DNA from: Nitrosomonas sp. Is35
GTDB lineage: Bacteria > Pseudomonadota > Gammaproteobacteria > Burkholderiales > Nitrosomonadaceae
Length of the DNA: 64,000 bases
Assembly: GCF_033063295.1 (NCBI RefSeq)
Contig: NZ_JAWJZH010000001.1
Coordinates: 1,612,001-1,676,000 of the forward strand
Reading direction: 5' to 3'
The position numbers and the translations under genes were made by a program. The notes under the pieces are model-generated. The model had not been told where the DNA came from, searched no databases, and was given only the letters and a program-made list of their open reading frames with translations. This document shows positions 36,716-46,838 of the stretch, one piece after another; positions within the stretch are counted from its first letter, which is position 1, and each line of letters opens with the position of its first letter.

Positions 36716-36818
36716 GACTAATTCTCCTCAATGTATTCGATACGTTTTACGGTAATACTTTGATTCTTTTGCTTGCAAATCACTAACAGTTTACGAAAAG
36801 CCATACTATTCAACATGC

Positions 36819-38156
36819 TTACTGCAAATTACTATTATCTTTTCTTAGATTGTCAAAATAACGTTTAACAACTGATTTTCCAGGCATATTCTCATGTTTG
36901 GTATATACCAAATAGTGCACTACACCATGGATCACCATTGCAACTAACAAGCCCTCAAAAATACCTACTTTATAGACTAAGCCCGCTGTTAAGAATGCCA
37001 ATATCAGCGCATAAGGACCATAATGTGTAACGTGTACCAACCCGGCAATCATCTTATAACCGGTAAATAACATGATGGCCGCCAAAGCGAATTTGGGCAA
37101 ATAATCAAGATAATGTGTATTAAACGTAAAGAAGCACACCACGGAACCAATAATCAAGACCGAGAATTTAGTCATCGCGCCAGCAAGTTTATTGGTCGTG
37201 CTTTTAGCTAGACCATCCAAGTTGGTCATACCACCGAAGAAGCTCGAGCCTAAATTAGCAATCCAGATTGCAAGCAAACTATTATTACTATTGGTTTTAC
37301 GTTTTAACGGATCAATTTTCTCAATTGCCGCATTACTCATCACCTGTTCAATCACATCCACAATCGCCAGCATGGCGCAGAAAAATATCATGTACGCCAA
37401 CATCAAAATTGTCGTATCTTCACTCGGTAATGGCAATTTCAATTGCAGCTCAATATCTTCTACAGAAATCATAGGGACAGTCATAAACTGCGCCAGGATC
37501 ACGCCGCCGACAATGATCGCGAAATATGGAACTGCCGGTTGTGTATCTTTGAACTTAGCAAATAAGAGTAAAAATAGACCAAGACCACCCGCTGAAATAG
37601 CCGCCATCTGAATACGCGCTTCATTCCAGAAATCTTCCGTCACCAATTCCGCAGGTATTTCGTAGGTAAATTCTGAGAATTTCAACAAAATCTTTAATCC
37701 AACACCAGCCAGCAATCCTTCAACCAGATATACCGGAACCGCAACAAGCAAATAACGTTGCCAATTAAACTTCCAAATAATGGCCTGCATAATGGCGGTC
37801 ATACAGATACAAAATGCCATATTCTGAATACCAAAAGCAGCCACACCCATCGCCAACACTGGAGCCAACCCGGCCGCAATACCCGGTGATCCAATAAAAT
37901 TGCCCGGCTTGAACCAGGCATTTATCCATCCAATCAAGGAAGCAAAAGCTACTGTAGCCAAGCCTACTTTGATTGGATAGTTCGACATAATCGCAATACC
38001 AATCGTTAATGGAATCGCCATCGCTCCAGTAATTAAACCCGCTGCAGTATCACGAAAAAAATACTGCGACTGAAAAGCAGCCGACCCCTCTTTCTTAGCA
38101 GCCTCTACTTTCTTTTGCTGCGAGACTAGCGATTCATCATCAGACCGTGTTGCCAT
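36819..38156 (-). CDS. SulP-family anion transporter without STAS domain
   Basis: 445-residue inner-membrane transporter. The N-terminal FRDTAAGLITGAMAIPLTIG and PGNFIGSPGIAAGLAPVL match the SulP core, and FFGGMTNLDGLAKSTTNKLA resembles the core GxPxTGSxSRSA region. A C-terminal STAS domain is absent: the protein ends about 25 residues after the last helix. SulP members carry sulfate, bicarbonate or other anions. In an autotroph bicarbonate is attractive but unproven. GAGAGAGG precedes the ATG. It heads a minus-strand cluster with usp and three small genes. Confidence 0.8.
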   Translation of the reverse strand: MATRSDDESLVSQQKKVEAAKKEGSAAFQSQYFFRDTAAGLITGAMAIPLTIGIAIMSNYPIKVGLATVAFASLIGWINAWFKPGNFIGSPGIAAGLAPVLAMGVAAFGIQNMAFCICMTAIMQAIIWKFNWQRYLLVAVPVYLVEGLLAGVGLKILLKFSEFTYEIPAELVTEDFWNEARIQMAAISAGGLGLFLLLFAKFKDTQPAVPYFAIIVGGVILAQFMTVPMISVEDIELQLKLPLPSEDTTILMLAYMIFFCAMLAIVDVIEQVMSNAAIEKIDPLKRKTNSNNSLLAIWIANLGSSFFGGMTNLDGLAKSTTNKLAGAMTKFSVLIIGSVVCFFTFNTHYLDYLPKFALAAIMLFTGYKMIAGLVHVTHYGPYALILAFLTAGLVYKVGIFEGLLVAMVIHGVVHYLVYTKHENMPGKSVVKRYFDNLRKDNSNLQ

Positions 38157-38969
38157 AAAAATACCTCTCTCTCGTAAACTGTTAGTGATAAACTTTATAA
38201 AACCTTTCTGTTCAACTTAATATAAATTTAATCTTTATAGTCAAAAAGCTTGTTGAAGAATTTTTCATCGTTGAAATAAACCGGTATTCTGCAATCCGTC
38301 ATTTTTCTGCAACGTATACTTCCAAGATCACAAAACTTCTTTATCTCAGCTCTCGAGATGGCGATTCTTCAAAAAATAAGCTTAGGTAAATCGTATCGCG
38401 CCGGGATTGCGTTGTATATTAGTAAAACCATTATTATTTAATGGGCAAAAATGCCAATCTAATCAGAAAAAATTATTACCGTTAACAGGCAAATTGATTG
38501 CATTTTTAAAGACAAAAAACTTACCTAGGTTAAGTAAATTACTTACATAAAATAAGTAAAAACCTTAGATTATTTCTAATTTAATTCCTAAAGAAATCAG
38601 GTAGAATAGTTTTATTCTAAGAATTTAATCAATAAATTCATATAACTAAACGACACTAAAAAATTAAATCAATTAAAATTCAGTAAAGCTTATTTTCAAA
38701 GAGAAGAACAGACCAAAAAAGAGAGCGGTTGCTGAACAGCTGATGGATAGTTACAAAAAACAGAGGTAGGAATAGTGATAAGAAATCGATATAGGCAAAA
38801 TAGGGGTGATCGACACCTCATTTTACTTATATCGTTCTAAGTATCCGCTTGATATGCAGACCAGACCACAAGTTATTGAAAAATTTTAATAATAAAAGAA
38901 TAGCCGCAGATTGAACCGGCCCTTGATACTGAAACGAAGCTGCAAAGTAATGCTAAAAACCGCATTACG
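38157..38969. other. Long AT-rich intergenic stretch with a 15-bp palindrome
   Basis: About 810 bases between rng and sulP with no convincing gene. It holds a perfect 15-base palindrome TAAGTAAATTACTTA (38531-38545), nested in a looser inverted repeat CTAGGTT...AACCTTAG (about 38525-38568), and further AAGTAA/TTACTT copies nearby, suggesting a regulator-binding site. The sulP promoter must lie here. Confidence 0.45.
38217..38244 (-). promoter_or_regulatory. Putative sigma-70 promoter for sulP
   Basis: On the minus strand TTGACT (38244-38239) and TATTAA (38222-38217) are 16 bases apart, about 60 bases upstream of the sulP ATG. It is a fair match in an AT-rich region, so chance is possible. 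Confidence 0.35.
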
Positions 38970-40424
38970 TTACATCAAGATCACATCATACTGCTCTTGC
39001 GTATACGACTCTTCAACCTGCAAGCTGATCGGTTTTGCAATGAAATCACCCAGTTGGGCTAAGCTTTGCGATTCTTCATCTAAAAAAAGATCGATTACTT
39101 GCTGCGATGCCAGAATGCGAAATTCATTGGCTTCAAACTGCCTGGCTTCGCGCAGCAATTCGCGCAATATTTCGTAACAAATGGTTTGCGCGGTTCTGAT
39201 TTCCCCCCGCCCCTGACAAGTCGGGCAGGTTTCGCATAGCACGTGTGCAAGACTTTCCCGGGTTCGCTTACGTGTCATTTCAACCAACCCCAGGGCACTG
39301 AATCCATTGACGGTTATGCGCGTGCGATCCTTGGACAGTGCTTTGTTGAATTCCGCTAAAACCGCCTGCTTATGTTCCTCGGAATCCATATCGATGAAAT
39401 CGATAATGATAATGCCACCGAGATTACGCAGACGCAGTTGCCTGGCAATAACCTGAGCGGCTTCCAGGTTGGTTTTGAAAATAGTGTCGTCGAAATTACG
39501 CACACCGATGAATCCACCGGTATTGACGTCCATCGTGGTCAGTGCTTCGGTTTGATCGATGATCAGATACCCGCCGGACTTTAAATTGACACGTTTGGCC
39601 AATGACTTTTCGATTTCTTCTTCCACACCATACAAATCGAATAACGGGCGATCTCCCGTGTACAACACAATGCGTTCAGCGATGTAAGTCATGTAATTGT
39701 GCGCGAAGCGAACCAGCCGTTGATAATTCTCCCGCGAATCCACGAGAATCCGGGTGGAATCTTCATCCACGAAATCGCGCAATATCCGATGGCTGAGATC
39801 CAGATCCTGATAAAGTAAAACAGGCGCCGCAATCGTCACTGATTTCTGTTGAATGTCGCGCCATAAGCGGTGCAGATATTCCAGATCGGCACGCAAATTG
39901 GCCTCGTCAGCGGTTTCCGCCATGGTGCGAATAATATATCCGCCTTTTTCTTCTGCCGGCAAAATCTGCTGTAACCTTTCCCGCAACAACTCACGTTCGC
40001 TATCGTCTTCAATACGCTGAGAAATACCGATATGCGATTCTTGCGGCAGGTATACCAGCAAACGGCCCGCCAGACTTATTTGCGTGGACAACCGTGCACC
40101 TTTGGTGCCAATCGCGTCCTTGATCACCTGCACCAGGATGCTATTCCCTTCATATAACAGTTTCTCAATAGGTTTGGCCGTATCGCCCTCCGGATTGGAG
40201 TCGCGGATATCCGCCACATGCAAGAAAGCAGCACGGTCCAGACCAATATCGACAAAAGCCGATTGCATCCCCGGCAAAACACGGCTGACACGGCCGTTAT
40301 AGATATTCCCGACAATGCCCCGGCCGCTCGTCCGTTCAATGTGAAGTTCTTGCGTAACACCCTGCTCTAATATTGCTACCCGGGTTTCTTGCGGCGTGAT
40401 ATTAACAAGAATCTCATTGCTCAT
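38970..40424 (-). CDS. rng: Ribonuclease G
   Basis: Endoribonuclease for 16S rRNA 5' maturation and mRNA decay. The N-terminus MSNEILVNITPQETRVAILE and S1 domain (VLPGMQSAFVDIGLDRAAFL) are typical. Catalytic acids lie in ALTTMDVNTGGFIG and IIIDFIDM, and the Zn-link CETCPTCQGRG is near residue 405. The start at 40424 is preferred over the ATG two codons upstream. It lies behind maf. Confidence 0.95.
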   Translation of the reverse strand: MSNEILVNITPQETRVAILEQGVTQELHIERTSGRGIVGNIYNGRVSRVLPGMQSAFVDIGLDRAAFLHVADIRDSNPEGDTAKPIEKLLYEGNSILVQVIKDAIGTKGARLSTQISLAGRLLVYLPQESHIGISQRIEDDSERELLRERLQQILPAEEKGGYIIRTMAETADEANLRADLEYLHRLWRDIQQKSVTIAAPVLLYQDLDLSHRILRDFVDEDSTRILVDSRENYQRLVRFAHNYMTYIAERIVLYTGDRPLFDLYGVEEEIEKSLAKRVNLKSGGYLIIDQTEALTTMDVNTGGFIGVRNFDDTIFKTNLEAAQVIARQLRLRNLGGIIIIDFIDMDSEEHKQAVLAEFNKALSKDRTRITVNGFSALGLVEMTRKRTRESLAHVLCETCPTCQGRGEIRTAQTICYEILRELLREARQFEANEFRILASQQVIDLFLDEESQSLAQLGDFIAKPISLQVEESYTQEQYDVILM

Positions 40425-40503
40425 ATTCAATACAATTGGTTCTCAAACAAATCAGAAATTGGATGTAGCGATAAATCAGACTTAAGAGCGCGCTACCATA
40501 ATC

Positions 40504-41133
40504 TTATTGGAAAATTTCTATACCGGTTTCTGCCAGTAACTGCGCTGTTTCATAGAGCGGCAACCCCATAATGCCGCTATAGCTGCCGGACATCTCGACA
40601 ATGAAAGCGGCCGCCATGCCTTGAATGGCATATGCGCCTGCTTTATCCAGCGAATTATTATTCACTAAATAACTACGAATCTCACGTTCGCTGATTTCAC
40701 GAAATCGTACCGTTGATATCGACAACCGCATTTGCACGTCATCCTTCACGCCAACACCGATCACTGTCAGAACCTGATGCGTGCGGCCTGACAAGATTTT
40801 TAGCATTTCTTCGGCATGTGCATTGTCTCGCGGTTTCCCGAGAATGCATCCATCTATCGTCACAATGGTATCCGCCACCAACACCGGCAAAACCGGCAAG
40901 TGGCGTTGCATTATCCGTTTCCAGCCGGCGTTCGCTTTGGCCCGGACCACCCGGTAGATATACTCTGACGGAGCCTCGCCCGTAAGCGGCTGTTCATCGA
41001 TATCGATCGCACGCCCTAGTGTTTCACGCATCATCAGCAAGTTGAATTTCACCCCAATCTGCCTTAACAATTCACGTCTTCTGGGGCTTCTTGATGCAAG
41101 ATATATTTGATTCTCAGAGAGCATTACAGTCAA
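40504..41133 (-). CDS. maf: Maf/YhdE nucleoside triphosphate pyrophosphatase
   Basis: Hydrolyses non-canonical or dTTP/UTP nucleotides to monophosphates. IYLASRSPRRRELLRQIGV at the N-terminus, the catalytic VLVADTIVTIDG and the KAGAYAIQG motif are all present. The TIV in ADTIV matches the dTTPase (YhdE) subgroup. 209 residues, or 206 from the second ATG. Confidence 0.92.
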   Translation of the reverse strand: MTVMLSENQIYLASRSPRRRELLRQIGVKFNLLMMRETLGRAIDIDEQPLTGEAPSEYIYRVVRAKANAGWKRIMQRHLPVLPVLVADTIVTIDGCILGKPRDNAHAEEMLKILSGRTHQVLTVIGVGVKDDVQMRLSISTVRFREISEREIRSYLVNNNSLDKAGAYAIQGMAAAFIVEMSGSYSGIMGLPLYETAQLLAETGIEIFQ

Positions 41134-41224
41134 TCATCACTTTCAATCGGGATTTGATCATTTCATTCATTGTATTTTAAAACCTAATCACCACGGGGCG
41201 CGCTTCACATTTCCGTGATCCTGT

Positions 41225-41695
41225 TCAAGCGCGATGATAAGGGTGGTTTTTGTTAATCGACACTGCACGATAGATCTGTTCCGCCAGCAGCACACGAACC
41301 AAACCATGCGGTAACGTAAGCTTCGACAAAGCCATCAGTTCATGCACGGTTCGCTTGATATCACCATGCAGTCCATCAGCACCGCCAATAACGAATGCAA
41401 TAGCTTCGCCCGCTGCCATCCATGTGTTGATCACATCCGCGAATTGCACCGTTGTCCATTGCTGGCCCCGCTCATCAAGTGCCACAATGTGGCAATTCGG
41501 CGGTAAAACGGCACGAATCCGTTGAGCTTCCGCTTGCAGAAGCTGCTCGACCGGTTTTCCGCCAACCCGCTTTTCCGGTTTAATCTCGATTAAATTAATG
41601 TTAATTTCATGGGATAAGCGCTTGGTATATTCGGCATAACCAGCTTCTACCCAATCCGGCATTTTGTTTCCAACCGCGAGTATAAAAAATTTCAT
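41225..41695 (-). CDS. rlmH: 23S rRNA pseudouridine-1915 N3-methyltransferase RlmH
   Basis: SPOUT methyltransferase acting on 70S ribosomes at helix 69. 156 residues; [20 protein letters not shown] at the start, the SAM-binding [14 protein letters not shown], and the C-terminal [20 protein letters not shown]. It lies downstream of rsfS and nadD, a conserved neighbourhood. Confidence 0.96.
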   Translation of the reverse strand: MKFFILAVGNKMPDWVEAGYAEYTKRLSHEININLIEIKPEKRVGGKPVEQLLQAEAQRIRAVLPPNCHIVALDERGQQWTTVQFADVINTWMAAGEAIAFVIGGADGLHGDIKRTVHELMALSKLTLPHGLVRVLLAEQIYRAVSINKNHPYHRA

Positions 41696-41730
41696 GACCC
41701 AAAGAAATCAGTTGATCGTACTTTAGCGTG

Positions 41731-42057
41731 CTAATTCCGCTCCGACCATAGCGCTTTCAGATTGTAATACTCGCGTACAGCTGGCAGCATGATATGCACA
41801 ATCACATCACCCAAATCAACTAGCAACCATTCCCCTGTCTGCTCCCCTTCCATGCTGTAAACCTTTCCCCCGGCGGTTTTAACTTTTTCTTGCACATTAT
41901 TGGCCAGCGCTTTGGTCTGACGGGTTGAGTCGGCACTGGCGATAATGATATATCCAAACATCGCAGTAATTTTGGACACATTAATCACATCAATATCGTG
42001 CGCTTTAATTTCCTCCAAAGCATCGACAATGACAGGTACCAGTTTTTCTGAATTCAT
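41731..42057 (-). CDS. rsfS: Ribosomal silencing factor RsfS
   Basis: Binds ribosomal protein uL14 and blocks subunit joining under starvation. 108 residues with ALEEIKAHDIDVINVSKITA and GEWLLVDLGDVIVHIMLP. Its start overlaps the nadD stop by 4 bases. Confidence 0.95.
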   Translation of the reverse strand: MNSEKLVPVIVDALEEIKAHDIDVINVSKITAMFGYIIIASADSTRQTKALANNVQEKVKTAGGKVYSMEGEQTGEWLLVDLGDVIVHIMLPAVREYYNLKALWSERN

Positions 42058-42731
42058 AGGTTCTCAGTGTATAAACGATTGAATTTAATATACTCAGCGA
42101 CACTCTCGGGCAGCAGATAGCGTATGCTTTTCCCAGCGCTGATCAACTGTCGAATTTGTGAAGCCGATATTTCCAGCAACGATGTTTGCGCCATATAAAT
42201 AAAACCGCCGGATTGCAATTCGAGCTCACTGACATCAGTGACACAGCGGGAAGACAATATTTTCCGCACCTCGTCGGGCAAATTCTGGCCTGCATTGATG
42301 GAAACAAAGCCTGGCCGGGTAACCACGATGAAATGACACAAATCGAATAACTCATGCCATTCAGACCATTGATTGATCTTAGCAAATGCATCGATGCCCA
42401 ATACAAAGCAAAGCGCGGTGTTATCTCCCAGCTCGCGCCGGTACTCCTGTAACGATTGCACCGTTGTGCTGATTCCGGGCCGGTTGATTTCCCGTTCATC
42501 GAGCGAAAACCGGTTGTTATCCTGAATGGCCAGCCGCACCATGGCTGTGCGATGCCCTCTCGATGCCGTGGGCGCAGCGCGTAACCGGGGAGCACCCGAG
42601 GGAACAAAGATCATGCGCCTTAAACCGGCGATATCCAGCAGTTCTTCAGCAACGCGTAAATGTCCATAGTGGATAGGATCAAATGTCCCGCCATAAATGC
42701 CAATCAGTGGAAACTTATCGGTAACAGCCAT
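42054..42731 (-). CDS. nadD: Nicotinate-nucleotide adenylyltransferase
   Basis: Makes deamido-NAD from nicotinate mononucleotide and ATP. 225 residues with the nucleotidyltransferase motif IGIYGGTFDPIHYGHLRVAE and the C-terminal EISASQIRQLISAGKSIRYL (SxTxxR type). It overlaps rsfS. Confidence 0.96.
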   Translation of the reverse strand: MAVTDKFPLIGIYGGTFDPIHYGHLRVAEELLDIAGLRRMIFVPSGAPRLRAAPTASRGHRTAMVRLAIQDNNRFSLDEREINRPGISTTVQSLQEYRRELGDNTALCFVLGIDAFAKINQWSEWHELFDLCHFIVVTRPGFVSINAGQNLPDEVRKILSSRCVTDVSELELQSGGFIYMAQTSLLEISASQIRQLISAGKSIRYLLPESVAEYIKFNRLYTENL

Positions 42732-42761
42732 AGTTGTGAATAAAGAAATGAACGATGCGGA

Positions 42762-44066
42762 TCATAGCAACGCCAAGCGCATATCCGTCAATACTTCCGA
42801 TAGATGCGTCGTAAAACGGGCCGCCGTTGCACCATCGATGACACGATGGTCATAGGAAAGCGACAAAGGCAGCATGAGGCGTGGCACAAATTGGTGGTCA
42901 CGAAAAACCGGTTTGATACTGGCCTTGGAAATACCCAAAATGGCCACTTCCGGTGCGTTGATGATGGGTGTAAAAGCTGTTCCGCCAATACCACCCAGGC
43001 TGGAAATGGTAAAGCTCGCACCTTGCATGTCAGTGGGTTTTAACTTGCCTTCGCGTGCCAGTGCAGACAATCTCGCCAATTCTTCGGCAATAGTGATGAT
43101 CCCCTTCTGATCGACATCCTTTATGACCGGCACCACCAATCCATTGGCGGTATCCACGGCAAAGCCAAGGTGGTAATAATGCTTGACGATTAAATTGGCT
43201 TCACCATTGCTATCGTTATCCAGCGATGCATTGAATTCGGGAAATTTCTTCAAAGGTGCGATTAACGCTTTCATCAAGAAAGCCAATAAGGTCAGTTTGA
43301 CTCTATTTTCTTTACCGCTATCGTTGGATTCTTTCCGCAATGCTTCTAAATCGGTGATATCCGCTTCGTCAAACTGCGTGACGTGCGGAATCATCACCCA
43401 GTTGCGGTGTAAATTCGCGCCGGAAATTTGTTTAATGCGCGTTAACGGTTTTAATTCAACCGCGCCAAACTTGGCAAAATTCACCTGCGGCCAAGGCAGC
43501 AAATTCAATGCCGCACCCGTCCCGGTGCCACGGGATCTTGACAATTCGGCTTTCACATAAGCCTGCACATCTTCTTTGAGAATGCGATGTTTGGGGCCGC
43601 TGCCGGTAATCAAATCGAGATTGACGCCGAGTTCCCGCGCAAAGCGGCGGATCGACGGACTGGCATGCGCTTTGGATGGAGCATTGCTGACCGTGGATAC
43701 AGTTTGTGGCAGATTCTGCGGTTGGTTAACAACCGGCTTAGCGTCCTGCTGCGGTTGCGGTGCGGTTTCTTTTTGAACAGCGGCAGCCACGGAAACTTCA
43801 GGAAGCGCTTCCACGCGGTTGTTATCAGAAACTTCCAGGGTCAACACGGTGCTACCTTGCGATACTTTGTCACCCGCTTTGACCAATATTTCCTTCACCA
43901 AACCGGAATAAGGCGCTGGAATTTCAATCGTCGCTTTGTCGGATTCGAGCGTAATCAGCGAATCTTCGGCCTTCACCATATCGCCCGTTTTGACCAGCAC
44001 TTCAATAACCGGCACTTCTTTAAAGTCACCGATATCCGGAATGAGCACTTTTTTTAATTCAGCCAC
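42762..44066 (-). CDS. aceF: Pyruvate dehydrogenase E2 (dihydrolipoamide acetyltransferase)
   Basis: E2 core of pyruvate dehydrogenase. 434 residues with one lipoyl domain (lipoylated Lys in LESDKATIEIPAPYSG), a Pro/Ala/Gln linker, an E1/E3-binding domain (SPSIRRFARELGVNLDLITG), and the catalytic domain ending in LSYDHRVIDGATAARF with the active-site His and Asp. Many relatives have two or three lipoyl domains. aceE lies just upstream; an E3 gene is not in the window. Confidence 0.95.
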   Translation of the reverse strand: MAELKKVLIPDIGDFKEVPVIEVLVKTGDMVKAEDSLITLESDKATIEIPAPYSGLVKEILVKAGDKVSQGSTVLTLEVSDNNRVEALPEVSVAAAVQKETAPQPQQDAKPVVNQPQNLPQTVSTVSNAPSKAHASPSIRRFARELGVNLDLITGSGPKHRILKEDVQAYVKAELSRSRGTGTGAALNLLPWPQVNFAKFGAVELKPLTRIKQISGANLHRNWVMIPHVTQFDEADITDLEALRKESNDSGKENRVKLTLLAFLMKALIAPLKKFPEFNASLDNDSNGEANLIVKHYYHLGFAVDTANGLVVPVIKDVDQKGIITIAEELARLSALAREGKLKPTDMQGASFTISSLGGIGGTAFTPIINAPEVAILGISKASIKPVFRDHQFVPRLMLPLSLSYDHRVIDGATAARFTTHLSEVLTDMRLALL

Positions 44067-44137
44067 ACGCTTTCCTCACACGCCTTCGAATGGGAGAATG
44101 CAATGACGCACATTCATTGTTGTTGATCCATCACCGG

Positions 44138-46810
44138 TCAACTGGCCGCCGGATTGGATTTTTCCGGATCGATACCATACTTCTCAATGGCTTGAGTGAC
44201 TTGCTGCTGGGTGATCTTTCCTTCTTCCGATAATGCCTTGAGTGCCGCCACGGTAATATAGAACCGGTCGACCTCGAAGAAATGGCGCAGTTTCTGACGC
44301 GTATCGGAACGGCCGAAGCCATCGGTTCCTAACACGCGATACCTGCCCGGCACAAATTCACGAATCTGATCCGCATAGATTTTCATATAATCCGTCGCGG
44401 CCACTACGGGGCCTTTTCTGCCATTAAGACAATTTTCCACATGCGATTCTTTTGCCGGTTGTTGCGGATGCAGCATATTCCAGCGGGTGACAGCCAAAGC
44501 CTCGCGTCTTAACTCATTGAAACTGGTTACACTCCAGACATCGGCATGCACAGCATAGTCTTGTTTTAGTATTTCTGCGGCGGCAATCACCTCACGCAGG
44601 ATGGTTCCGGCGCCGAGCAGTTGCACACACGGTGCTTCAGCATCCGCATCCGCATCCGCTTCACAGAATAAATACATGCCTTTCAAAATATCTTTTTCAG
44701 CACCAACCGGCATCTCAGGGTGAGTGTAGTTTTCATTCATCACCGTGATGTAATAATAAATATCCTCCTGCTCTTGATACATGCGGCGCAATCCGTCCTG
44801 AATGATGACCGCCAATTCGTACGCAAATGCCGGATCATACGCTACGCAGTTGGGAATCGTCGATGCAACGACATGACTGTGCCCGTCCTCGTGTTGCAAT
44901 CCCTCGCCATTCAATGTGGTGCGCCCTGCCGTTCCGCCCAGTAAAAAACCGCGGCAGCGCATGTCACCGGCGGCCCACGCCAAATCACCGATACGCTGAA
45001 ACCCGAACATGGAATAAAAAATAAAAAATGGAATCATTTGGATCCCATGCGTGCTATAAGCTGTCGCTGCCGCGATCCAGGATGACATAGCGCCCGCTTC
45101 GCAGATACCTTCCTGCAAAATTTGCCCATGCTTGTCTTCCTTGTAATACATCAGCTGATCCGCATCCTGCGGTGTATACAATTGACCGCTCGATGACCAG
45201 ATGCCTAATTGCCGGAACATTCCCTCCATACCAAACGTACGCGATTCATCCGCAACAATCGGTACGATATGTCGGCCGATTTGCTTGTCTTTCACCAGAA
45301 TATTCAGAATCCGCACAAACGCCATCGTGGTCGACGATTCGTGCCCTTCACCGCTGGCCTTCAGCAGTGCTTGAAAAGCGGACAATGATGGTACCTGCAA
45401 TGCTTCTGCGCGCGGTTTACGGCGGTGAAAGGTGCCGCCCAACGCCTTGCGCCGCTCGCGCATATAGATGAATTCCGGCGAATCCTCGGCAAACGTCAAA
45501 TAAGGGATTTCGTCGATCTTGTCGTCTGGAATATCCAAACCAAAGCGATTGCGGAACGCTTTTAACGAAGTCGTTCCCATTTTTTTCTGTTGATGGGTAA
45601 TGTTTTGTGCTTCACCGGCTTCACCCATGCCATACCCTTTGATCGTTTTGGCCAGAATCACCGTTGGCTGTCCGATATGTTTTGCCGCCGCTGCATACGC
45701 CGCGTAGACTTTATGAGGGTCGTGCCCGCCGCGGTTTAACCGCCAGATATCGTCGTCCGACATCGTAGCGACCATCTCCAGCAGCTCCGGGTATTTGCCG
45801 AAAAAGTGTTCGCGCACATACGCACCGTCTCTGGCTTTGAAGTTCTGGTACTCGCCATCGACGCATTCCATCATGCGTTTCTGCAATAATCCTTTGGTAT
45901 CTTTAGCTAATAACGGATCCCAATACGAACCCCAGATCACTTTGATGACATTCCAGCCGGCACCGCGAAAAGCGCCTTCCAATTCTTGAATGACTTTGCC
46001 GTTGCCGCGCACCGGACCGTCCAAACGCTGCAAATTACAATTAACAACAAAAATCAGATTATCCAATTTTTCGCGCGACGCCAATGGAATAGCACCGAGC
46101 GACTCGGGCTCATCCATCTCGCCGTCGCCCATGAAAGCCCAGATTTTACGGCCGTCGGTATTGACCAATCCGCGGCTGCCCAAGTATTTCATAAAGCGCG
46201 CCTGGTAAATCGCCATCAACGGGCCAAGTCCCATCGAAACCGTGGGAAACTGCCAGAAATTAGGCATCAGCCATGGGTGCGGATACGAAGACAAACCATT
46301 ACCGCCCGTTTCCTGGCGGAAATTATCCAGTTGCTCTTGGCTCAATTCGCCGGATAAAAATGCATAGGCATAAGCGCCTGGAGAAGAATGCCCCTGTACA
46401 TAGACTAAATCGCCGCCGTGCGTTTCACATGGCGCATGCCAGAAATGATTGTAACCCACGTCGTAAAGCGTCGCGGCTGAAGCGAAGCTGGCGATGTGCC
46501 CGCCGACATTGGTATTTTTGTTGGCGCGCAACACCATCGCCATCGCATTCCAGCGCACATACGAGCGAATCCGGTGCTCGATGGCATTGTCGCCCGGCGA
46601 GCGTGCTTCCTTACCTGTGGGAATAGTATTGATATACGCGGTCGTGGCGCTATAAGGCAGATAAGCGCCGGAGCGGCGGGCTTTCTCGATCAGTTTTTCC
46701 AGTAGAAAATGAGCACGTTCGCCGCCTGCACTGACGATGACCGAATCCAGCGCATCCAGCCATTCTTGTGTTTCCTGCGGATCAATGTCCGGTTGCTGTT
46801 CCATATGCAC
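44138..46810 (-). CDS. aceE: Pyruvate dehydrogenase E1, homodimeric
   Basis: Thiamine-diphosphate enzyme that decarboxylates pyruvate and acetylates the lipoyl group of AceF. 890 residues, family length. The TPP/Mg motif is GDGEMDEPESLGAI near residue 230, with NCNLQRLDGPVRGNGK following. The C-terminal region (VLGTDGFGRSDTRQKLRHFF) is typical. It is followed 71 bases later by aceF. Confidence 0.97.
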   Translation of the reverse strand: MHMEQQPDIDPQETQEWLDALDSVIVSAGGERAHFLLEKLIEKARRSGAYLPYSATTAYINTIPTGKEARSPGDNAIEHRIRSYVRWNAMAMVLRANKNTNVGGHIASFASAATLYDVGYNHFWHAPCETHGGDLVYVQGHSSPGAYAYAFLSGELSQEQLDNFRQETGGNGLSSYPHPWLMPNFWQFPTVSMGLGPLMAIYQARFMKYLGSRGLVNTDGRKIWAFMGDGEMDEPESLGAIPLASREKLDNLIFVVNCNLQRLDGPVRGNGKVIQELEGAFRGAGWNVIKVIWGSYWDPLLAKDTKGLLQKRMMECVDGEYQNFKARDGAYVREHFFGKYPELLEMVATMSDDDIWRLNRGGHDPHKVYAAYAAAAKHIGQPTVILAKTIKGYGMGEAGEAQNITHQQKKMGTTSLKAFRNRFGLDIPDDKIDEIPYLTFAEDSPEFIYMRERRKALGGTFHRRKPRAEALQVPSLSAFQALLKASGEGHESSTTMAFVRILNILVKDKQIGRHIVPIVADESRTFGMEGMFRQLGIWSSSGQLYTPQDADQLMYYKEDKHGQILQEGICEAGAMSSWIAAATAYSTHGIQMIPFFIFYSMFGFQRIGDLAWAAGDMRCRGFLLGGTAGRTTLNGEGLQHEDGHSHVVASTIPNCVAYDPAFAYELAVIIQDGLRRMYQEQEDIYYYITVMNENYTHPEMPVGAEKDILKGMYLFCEADADADAEAPCVQLLGAGTILREVIAAAEILKQDYAVHADVWSVTSFNELRREALAVTRWNMLHPQQPAKESHVENCLNGRKGPVVAATDYMKIYADQIREFVPGRYRVLGTDGFGRSDTRQKLRHFFEVDRFYITVAALKALSEEGKITQQQVTQAIEKYGIDPEKSNPAAS

Positions 46811-46838
46811 ACACGCTCATTTAAGTTTATTAACTTGC

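Noticed and set aside
38350..38440. Small plus-strand frame near 38357
   Set aside because: About 27 codons, no RBS and no support.
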